19,965 bases of DNA from Promethearchaeota archaeon (lineage in GTDB: Archaea; Asgardarchaeota; Lokiarchaeia; Sigyniarchaeales; SOKP01), in NCBI GenBank assembly GCA_019894815.1, contig JAGXNU010000013.1, positions 1 through 19,965 on the forward strand. The letters are read 5' to 3'. Made by a program: the position numbers and the translations under genes. Position 1 is the first letter of the stretch. The number at the start of each line of letters is the position of its first letter. The notes under the pieces were generated by a model that did no database searches, was not told where the DNA came from, and worked only from the letters and a program-made list of their open reading frames with translations. Positions 14,500 through 19,965 of the stretch are shown here, in pieces.

Positions 14500-15681
14500 A
14501 TGATTGACGAAAATCGTATTAAAAAGAACTTAGAATTATTTTCCTTTCCTAGATTATCAGGAACGACGGGGGAAAAAAAAGTTCTGCAATTAGCAACTCA
14601 AAAAGTTGAGGAATTGAATCTTAAACCATTAACCCAAGATTTCGTTTTTAGTACGTTTTTTGGAAGAACCTACCCAAAAATAGCTTTTTCGTTAGGATTC
14701 ACGATTCTCTTTTTATTCTATCTAAATTTTGTAGCATTCTTTATATCTCTTCTTGGTATGATAATTTTTGTAATTTTGGGACTTTTATTTATTCTTACGA
14801 GAAAACCGGAATCCATAAGGTTACCTAAGAAATTAAACTCTAGTAACCTTTACGTTAATATAGACCTTAAACCTAATATAAGTGAGTCAGATATTAATAA
14901 ACACAAATTAAATGGCCAACAAAGAAGTGTTTTGTTCTTGTGTCATTTAGATTCAAAAGGACAGAGATTTTCGATTCTTAGTCGTATAAGAATTATAAGA
15001 TCTTGGGTGTTCTCAGGCTTAATATTATTTATTATTATTATCTTCAAGAATTATATTTTTACTCCGTTTTCCTTATTGTTTTATATTATAGGATTCTTCC
15101 CCATAACTGTTAACTTCATTTCTACTATATTATTCCTCTTAAATACGACAAATAACGAATCTAATGGAGCAATTGATAATGCTTCAGGTATCGCGTGCAT
15201 ACTAGAATTACTTACATATTTTTCAAATCCAGAGTCTAGATTAAAACATTTTAATTTATTGTTTATATTTACGGGAGCAGAAGAATGTGGAACTATGGGA
15301 ATCAGGAATTTTTATTATAAAATACCTCATGTGAATAAAGACCAATCTATAATTTTAAATTTTGATGCGATTGCCAAAAATACTTACCTATTTCCGGGTA
15401 AAAAGATATCGGATCATATCTATACTATTTTTAATATGTTTTTAAAGAATGATAAAGGTTTAATAATAAAAAGGAATCCCAAGAAAATATATTTCGGTTC
15501 TCATTCTGATGGATACTATTTAAAAAAGAAAAATTTTCATGGAATTGGATTTGGTGATTTGGAATCATATGAATATATTCATTCGATTCACGACACGGTA
15601 GATAAAGTAGATAGTTCTTTGCTAAAGAGATTATGTGAAACGATCATCGATAACTTAATAGTATTTGACAACCAAATTTAA
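14500..15681 (+). CDS. Membrane-embedded M28-family metallopeptidase
   Basis: A 393-residue zinc aminopeptidase-type protein interrupted by two membrane hairpins. The full M28 metal set is visible: H149-x-D151 in CHLDSKG, D226 in NGAIDNASG, catalytic E261 and ligand E262 in GAEECGTMG, D289 in LNFDA, and H364 (or H361) in HSIHDTVDKV. Membrane segments lie at about 60-80, 82-100, 168-183 and 190-215, so the catalytic elements fold around the membrane part. Members cleave N-terminal residues from peptides, but some act on other amides. ATG 14500 is preferred because GTGAT (14491-14495) lies four bases before it. TTG 14482 would add six residues and has no ribosome site. It follows the dehydratase by about 20 bases and is probably co-transcribed with it, although no functional link is obvious. 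Confidence 0.75.
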   Translation: MIDENRIKKNLELFSFPRLSGTTGEKKVLQLATQKVEELNLKPLTQDFVFSTFFGRTYPKIAFSLGFTILFLFYLNFVAFFISLLGMIIFVILGLLFILTRKPESIRLPKKLNSSNLYVNIDLKPNISESDINKHKLNGQQRSVLFLCHLDSKGQRFSILSRIRIIRSWVFSGLILFIIIIFKNYIFTPFSLLFYIIGFFPITVNFISTILFLLNTTNNESNGAIDNASGIACILELLTYFSNPESRLKHFNLLFIFTGAEECGTMGIRNFYYKIPHVNKDQSIILNFDAIAKNTYLFPGKKISDHIYTIFNMFLKNDKGLIIKRNPKKIYFGSHSDGYYLKKKNFHGIGFGDLESYEYIHSIHDTVDKVDSSLLKRLCETIIDNLIVFDNQI

Positions 15682-15723
15682 TTTAGATATTAATTTTAAA
15701 AATATTTAGCGATTGGTTTTTAG

Positions 15724-17256
15724 ATGGAAAAGGAATTAGGCGTTGTCTTAACACCCCCAAAAACTGCAGAATATATTATATCCAAGTTAGGAAAAATAAA
15801 AGAAAATCAAAAAGTGTTAGATCCGTGTGTAGGTCCTGGAATTTTTGTTAAATCTTTAATAAAATCAGGTGTTAACAAATCCCAAATTTTTTGCCATGAC
15901 ATAAATTCAAGTTATAAAGAATTTATTGAAGAATTAGGCGTAAGCTTTAAAACTGTAGATAATTTACTCTCGTTTAATTCAGAGTGTTATAATGAGTATG
16001 ATTTTATTGTTGGAAATCCTCCTTATTTAAATAAAGCAAGTAATTACGTGAGGAAAAACAGAACTGAACTAAAAAAAATTTATGGAAAGATAAACGCTCA
16101 CGAAACATATTCAATGTTTATTGTAAATGCCATTTGGTGTTTAAAAGAAGGAGGAAAACTGGGATTTATCACAAGTGATTCATTTTTAACATTAAGTACG
16201 CATAAAAAGCTAAGAAAATTTATTCTTGAAAATTGTAAAATTAATGAAATTATGTTAGCTCCCGCTAAATTATTTGATAATCAAAATGTGAGTACCAATC
16301 CAGTTATTATAATGTTAACAAAATGGACAGGTCCAGAAAATAAAGAAGAAAGAGATAATAATATAATGAGAGTTATTCCTCGAGTGGAAAATGAAAGAGA
16401 TTACTTTTATCCACCCATTGAATACCAAATTAAACAAAAAAAATACTATAGTTTACCTTTTTACATATTTCATATTGAAGTTGAAGAACAAATCATAAAA
16501 CTATTCGAAAAAGCTCCTAAATTGGAGCATTATTTACAAGGATATATAGGAATGCATACTCATAATAACAGGAAATATATTGCTGCAATCAAAGGAAGTG
16601 ATTTAGCAAAGATTTTTATCAATAAGAACGAAAAAATTCATGAAGAAGATAAAAAATATAAAATAATTTCAGAAGAGACTCTTAATTCTAATAAATGGTG
16701 TCCATATTTAAAGCGTGGGGGAGGGGATCAATATTATCGCCCTATAATCGAAGCATTGAATTGGGAAGAGGAATCGATAAAAATATATGATATTCCTTGT
16801 AATGTTCCATTCTTAGAGGAAGGAATAGTGATAAGTGGTATAAGTTCTCGCCTCGCTGCTCGATACATGCCTAAAGGATGTTATTGGGACTCGAATAAAG
16901 CTATAGGATTCTTAATTAAAGAAAATTCGATTTCAGTTGAGTACATGTTAGGAATTTTAAATAGTTCTTTATATAACTATTTAGCTAAGGGAATTATAAA
17001 CAATACTAATAGCATACAGATCACGGGGATTCACTCTTTACCTTTTTTAGTTCCAACTCCAAATATTAAATCTAAAATCGAGAATATTGTAAGGCACATT
17101 ATTAGAGAAAAAAAGAAAAATCAAGAATACAATTATGTTCAAGAACAAAAAAATATTGATGACCTCATGTTCGATTTTTATTCGAGTCAATTTAACTTTC
17201 CATCAAAACTTAAAGAAAAGCTTGATAAAAAATATTCAATTTACTCAATAATGTGA
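15724..17256 (+). CDS. TaqI/Eco57I-like N6-adenine DNA methyltransferase (solitary)
   Basis: A 510-residue gamma-type amino-methyltransferase. Motif X is LGVVLTPPKTAEYI (5-18), motif I is VLDPCVGPGIFV (31-42), motif II is CHDIN (57-61) and motif IV is GNPPYLNK (97-104), which places adenine N6 as the target. The C-terminal half matches the TaqI_C-type specificity domain, with CPYLKRGGGDQYYRP and GIVISGISSRLAARY segments and a final GILNSSLYNYLAKG helix followed by ITGIHSLPFLVP. The length is that of a stand-alone methylase, without a nuclease domain. No restriction endonuclease is next to it. Instead an SCP2 gene follows after four bases. A TTTTAAAAATA stretch at 15696-15706 is centred about 23 bp before the ATG, which suggests a leaderless message. 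Confidence 0.85.
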   Translation: MEKELGVVLTPPKTAEYIISKLGKIKENQKVLDPCVGPGIFVKSLIKSGVNKSQIFCHDINSSYKEFIEELGVSFKTVDNLLSFNSECYNEYDFIVGNPPYLNKASNYVRKNRTELKKIYGKINAHETYSMFIVNAIWCLKEGGKLGFITSDSFLTLSTHKKLRKFILENCKINEIMLAPAKLFDNQNVSTNPVIIMLTKWTGPENKEERDNNIMRVIPRVENERDYFYPPIEYQIKQKKYYSLPFYIFHIEVEEQIIKLFEKAPKLEHYLQGYIGMHTHNNRKYIAAIKGSDLAKIFINKNEKIHEEDKKYKIISEETLNSNKWCPYLKRGGGDQYYRPIIEALNWEEESIKIYDIPCNVPFLEEGIVISGISSRLAARYMPKGCYWDSNKAIGFLIKENSISVEYMLGILNSSLYNYLAKGIINNTNSIQITGIHSLPFLVPTPNIKSKIENIVRHIIREKKKNQEYNYVQEQKNIDDLMFDFYSSQFNFPSKLKEKLDKKYSIYSIM

Positions 17257-17260
17257 TTAG

Positions 17261-18112
17261 ATGGACATTATAGCTAAGCTTAAAGAGTTGGAAACCTTAG
17301 ATAAGAATTCAATTACGATTGAAGAAGTAAAAAAGGCATTCACATTAATTTGCAGTCTAATCAATGAGAAAAAGAATATTCAAGAATGCATTAAAGGAAA
17401 AGATCTTTCAATATTAATACATTTAAAAGAAATAGGATCATTTTTTCTTACAATTCAAGAAGGGTATGCTGAATATGGAATTGGTACGATTACCAATTTT
17501 GATTTTTCACTAACTTCTAACACGGATGTCATGTTCAAATTATTAGCAGGTGGGTTGGATCCTATTGAAGCCTTTTTTTCTGAATTATTTCTTATTAAAG
17601 GAGATTTATACTACATGATCGAGTTTTTTCAAATCATGGAATTCATAATTATTAATTATCTTAAAGAAAAGGATAGTAAGGTAAGATTGATAATTGATTC
17701 TAGCTCCTTAAAAAAGCTTTTTGATATATATGCAAGAGGAATTTCCGTTTTAGAACCAATTCATATACCGTTATTTTTTGAAATATTGACTGCTTTTTCG
17801 AATAACAATGCTAAAGCTAAAAAATTGATATTTGAAGAAGATCTTATTATTCAAATGAATATTGTAAATGTGGGTAAATATTTCATACGGATTGTGGATA
17901 AAAAGTTCGGTTGGGCCATTGGGGAAGCTCGCAATCCAAATCTTAGGTTTGAAATGGGATTTAAAACTTCAGCAGAAGTCATTTTTGAGACAGATCCAAT
18001 AAATGCGTTTATGAAAGGGAAGATTAAAGTCGAGGCTAAAGAGAATGATATGTTTAAAGTCTTAATCCTTAAAGATTTAACAGATTTATTATTGGGATTT
18101 TTAAATTTATAA
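17261..18112 (+). CDS. Tandem SCP2-domain protein
   Basis: A 283-residue soluble protein that appears to contain two SCP2-like domains joined by a helical linker. The second is clearest: strands around 196-223, then a stretch with PNLRFEMGFKTSAEVIF (226-242), DPINAFMKGKIKVEA (245-259), and a helical C-terminus. This copies the SCP2 pattern of a D-P-x-x-A-F turn before an amphipathic G-K-I-K-V strand. The first domain (about 41-133) shows the matching FDFSLTSNTDVMFKLLAGG (80-98), DPIEAFFSELFLIKGDL (100-116) and a terminal helix. SCP2 folds bind lipids or hydrophobic molecules; the ligand is unknown. The gene follows the methyltransferase after four bases, and GTGAT (17253-17257) overlaps the methylase stop codon, which suggests translational coupling. 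It ends ten bases before the converging glutamine synthetase gene. Confidence 0.65.
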   Translation: MDIIAKLKELETLDKNSITIEEVKKAFTLICSLINEKKNIQECIKGKDLSILIHLKEIGSFFLTIQEGYAEYGIGTITNFDFSLTSNTDVMFKLLAGGLDPIEAFFSELFLIKGDLYYMIEFFQIMEFIIINYLKEKDSKVRLIIDSSSLKKLFDIYARGISVLEPIHIPLFFEILTAFSNNNAKAKKLIFEEDLIIQMNIVNVGKYFIRIVDKKFGWAIGEARNPNLRFEMGFKTSAEVIFETDPINAFMKGKIKVEAKENDMFKVLILKDLTDLLLGFLNL

Positions 18113-18122
18113 GATCGTGCAA

Positions 18123-19409
18123 TTAACAGTTAAGATATCTTGTTAATTCCCATTTTCGTATGTCTCCAGATGTTTTAGCTTTTTCGTATTCAGACAACTC
18201 CTCATATTTTAATGAAAGATATTTTTTAATACATTGTTCACCTAAAACTTTCAGGATTATTTTATTTTTCTCACAAGCTTCAAGAGATTCTTTGAGATTC
18301 CTTGGTAATTGCTTTATTCCTAGTTCTTCTCGTTCTGTTGTGGTAAGATTATCTGTATTTTTTGACGTAGGAATATTCGGTTCAATTTTATGCTTAATGC
18401 CATCCATTCCTGCGGCGAGTAAAACTGCAATTCCTAAATAAATATTCATACCAGAATCACCAGCTCGATATTCAATTCTCGCAGACTTTTCATATCCTGG
18501 AACCCTTATTAGTGCTGTTCTATTCCCGATGCCCCAAGAGGTAAAAACTGGAGCTTCATGATTAGGTTTTAGCCTATGATAAGAATTAATTAACGGATTT
18601 AGGATCGCTGAAATAGCAGTTACATGTTTTTGTATCCCTCCTATATAATAACGAAGACTTTCACTAATTTGTTTTCCTTCTCCCGCAAATATATTTTTTC
18701 CATCTTTCATTAAATATTGATGAATGTGTAAACCACTTCCAGCTTCTTCGATGAATGGTTTAGGCATAAAAGTTGCTATCATGTCATTTTCATAAGCTCT
18801 TATTTTAATTAATGTTTTTGCTGTTTGAACATTATCCGCTTGAAATAAAGCAGGCTTCTCAATGAATTCAACTTCTTGCTGAGAGGGTCCTACTTCGTGA
18901 TGAATTGTTTTGAGAGGGATTTTCGCTTCAATCAAATCATCGCAAATAATTCGCCTTAACTCATGAAATTCATCTTTAGGTGGCATATCCATGTAAGTTC
19001 CTTTATCTGCTGGATTCAAATCCTTCGTCATAAAGTACCACTCTAATTCTGGTCGAACTAAAAAAAGATAACCTTGAGATTTAATTTTTTCAATTTGTCG
19101 TTTTAATATATGGCGAGGGCAGTCATTATAATTAGTACCATCATTATTATAGATGTCACATATAAAACTTGCTATTCTTTTATTATAAGGTAAAACTCTA
19201 TAAGTACTTAAGTCAGGCAATATCTTGATATCGCTCTGTTCTGTACTCAAAAAACCCAAACTTGAACCATCTATTCCCGTTCCTTCCTTCATATCTTCCC
19301 AGATTTTTGCTGGAAATTCAACACACTTAAATTCCCCTAAAATCGTGGTAAATTGAAATTGTACGTAATCAACCCTATCTTCTTTTAGTTTTTTTGGTAT
19401 ATCCATCAT
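18123..19409 (-). CDS. Glutamine synthetase homologue, divergent (GlnA-like ligase)
   Basis: A 428-residue protein of the glutamine synthetase superfamily, which joins glutamate to ammonia or another amine with ATP. Visible landmarks are the ammonia-loop DGSS (47-50), PELEWY (120-125), HHEVGPSQQEVEF (170-182), GSGLHIHQYL (224-233), NSYHRLKPNHEAP (275-287) and RIEYRAGD (311-318) followed by N322. Several differ from standard enzymes: the usual DNGSGMH is EAGSGLH (N to A), APGQ(H/S)E is GPSQQE, and NPYL is NIYL. Most metal and ATP positions look retained, so it may be a ligase with another amine or acid substrate, but ordinary glutamine synthesis is not excluded. Length is normal for type I; no adenylylation-type tail is obvious. 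It overlaps the upstream TPP-enzyme gene by four bases (ATGA) and has GGGAG (19417-19421) before its start. Confidence 0.8.
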   Translation of the reverse strand: MMDIPKKLKEDRVDYVQFQFTTILGEFKCVEFPAKIWEDMKEGTGIDGSSLGFLSTEQSDIKILPDLSTYRVLPYNKRIASFICDIYNNDGTNYNDCPRHILKRQIEKIKSQGYLFLVRPELEWYFMTKDLNPADKGTYMDMPPKDEFHELRRIICDDLIEAKIPLKTIHHEVGPSQQEVEFIEKPALFQADNVQTAKTLIKIRAYENDMIATFMPKPFIEEAGSGLHIHQYLMKDGKNIFAGEGKQISESLRYYIGGIQKHVTAISAILNPLINSYHRLKPNHEAPVFTSWGIGNRTALIRVPGYEKSARIEYRAGDSGMNIYLGIAVLLAAGMDGIKHKIEPNIPTSKNTDNLTTTEREELGIKQLPRNLKESLEACEKNKIILKVLGEQCIKKYLSLKYEELSEYEKAKTSGDIRKWELTRYLNC

Positions 19410-19965
19410 AATTTTTCTCCCTTTAATTCTTGTTCATAATCCTTTCTTTTTTCAGTTAAGTAAGCTGGTTTTGGTACGTCCCACCAACCAACTGCGGGGC
19501 TACCAGTAAATGGATATTCTCTCTGTACTTTTATTTCGATTACTGCTGGTTTCCCCGACTTACTAGCACGTTCTAGTGCGGGTAGTATTTCTTCTTTCTT
19601 TGATATTTGTTCAGCATAGCATCCGAATGCTTCACCAATCTTAGCAAAATCGGGAGAATAGGTATTTCCATATTTATCTTCAAATGAGGTCCCGTAACCT
19701 CGATCTTCACCAAAAGCTGCTTGTTGTAAATCTTTTATTGCTATCCATCCATGATTATTAAGAACGATAAAGAATATATTATCTAATCCAAGTTGTACTG
19801 CCATTGAAAGCTCAGAAATTGTCATCATAAAATCTCCATCTCCAACGAGAGCTGCAACTTGACAATTAGGATTTCCCTTATCCATGATTCCCAATTTTGC
19901 TCCAATTGCAGCAGGGACACTATAACCCATTGTTGAAAATCCTCCCGCAGTTAAACATGTTCTAG
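19406..19965 (-). CDS. TPP-dependent enzyme, C-terminal part, IolD-like (5' end outside window)
   Basis: The frame stays open to the window edge, giving TAGGFSTMGYSVPAA at the start of the visible part, the usual entry to the TPP-binding domain of acetolactate-synthase-like enzymes. Counting from the Met of MGYS, GDG (30-32) and LNN (57-59) form the thiamine diphosphate/Mg motif with about 26 residues between. PDFAKIGEAFG follows, then a tail with GWWDVPKPAYLTEKR. A W-W-D-V-P element near the C-terminus is what I recall from IolD, the inositol-pathway trihydroxycyclohexanedione hydrolase, more than from acetolactate synthase. The upstream two thirds are not visible, so the substrate call is tentative. 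It is translationally coupled to the glutamine synthetase homologue by a 4-bp overlap, which links the two reactions. Confidence 0.75.
   Translation of the reverse strand, partial: RTCLTAGGFSTMGYSVPAAIGAKLGIMDKGNPNCQVAALVGDGDFMMTISELSMAVQLGLDNIFFIVLNNHGWIAIKDLQQAAFGEDRGYGTSFEDKYGNTYSPDFAKIGEAFGCYAEQISKKEEILPALERASKSGKPAVIEIKVQREYPFTGSPAVGWWDVPKPAYLTEKRKDYEQELKGEKL

Noticed and set aside
19406..19930. Reading the TPP enzyme as a complete 174-residue protein starting at its first visible Met
   Set aside because: The frame is open beyond that Met to the window edge and the upstream residues (TAGGFST) belong to the conserved TPP-domain entry, so the gene is cut by the window.
1..19965. CRISPR arrays, tRNA or rRNA genes, insertion sequences, prophage
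   Set aside because: All gaps are short (up to about 210 bp) and AT-rich. I saw no regularly spaced repeats, cloverleaf sequences, transposase or phage-like genes.

Overview
This is a compact, AT-rich window that reads as archaeal. It has no rRNA, tRNA, CRISPR array or insertion sequence that I can see, and no gene-free stretch longer than about 210 bp. The archaeal assignment rests on a minus-strand gene set for ether lipids (GGGP synthase, DGGGP synthase of the UbiA family, geranylgeranyl reductase), TATA boxes about 25 bp before start codons or expected transcript starts, several apparently leaderless genes, and Shine-Dalgarno sites built on a GTG(A) core. An archaeal-type JAMM/MPN fold protein, three SCP2 domains and the low GC content make an Asgard (Lokiarchaeia-like) archaeon my best guess. 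That is inference, not proof.

Layout. At 1-504 is the end of a JAMM/MPN-fold gene whose catalytic residues are gone. 510-2533 (minus) holds two membrane proteins; one carries a HAAS-like N-terminus and a striking run of 11-residue (hendecad) repeats. 2692-4116 (plus) is an N6-adenine DNA methyltransferase, divergent from the membrane pair, with a 21-bp dyad between them. 4111-8043 (minus) is the lipid block: a SEC59/DGK1/VTE5-type CTP-dependent lipid kinase, geranylgeranyl reductase, GGGP synthase and DGGGP synthase. 8259-10204 (plus) is a GPH/MFS_2 transporter followed by a small SCP2 protein, each with its own promoter and a palindrome near the predicted transcript start.

10347-12717 is a tail-to-tail pair of related Gfo/Idh/MocA oxidoreductases. 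12821-15681 (plus) is an IlvD/Edd dehydratase followed by a membrane-embedded M28 peptidase. 15724-18112 (plus) is a second solitary, TaqI-like methyltransferase, tightly coupled to a protein made of two SCP2 domains. 18123 to the end (minus) is a coupled pair: a TPP enzyme with an IolD-like tail, cut by the window edge, and a divergent glutamine synthetase homologue.

How they may work together. The lipid block makes the core of archaeal membrane lipids: GGGP, then DGGGP, then saturation of the chains. The kinase probably feeds a phosphorylated polyprenol or lipid alcohol into that route. The neighbouring MFS_2 transporter and the SCP2 proteins could handle lipids as well, but the sequence does not prove this. 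The Gfo/Idh/MocA pair, the dehydratase and the IolD-like enzyme suggest breakdown of a sugar acid or cyclitol.
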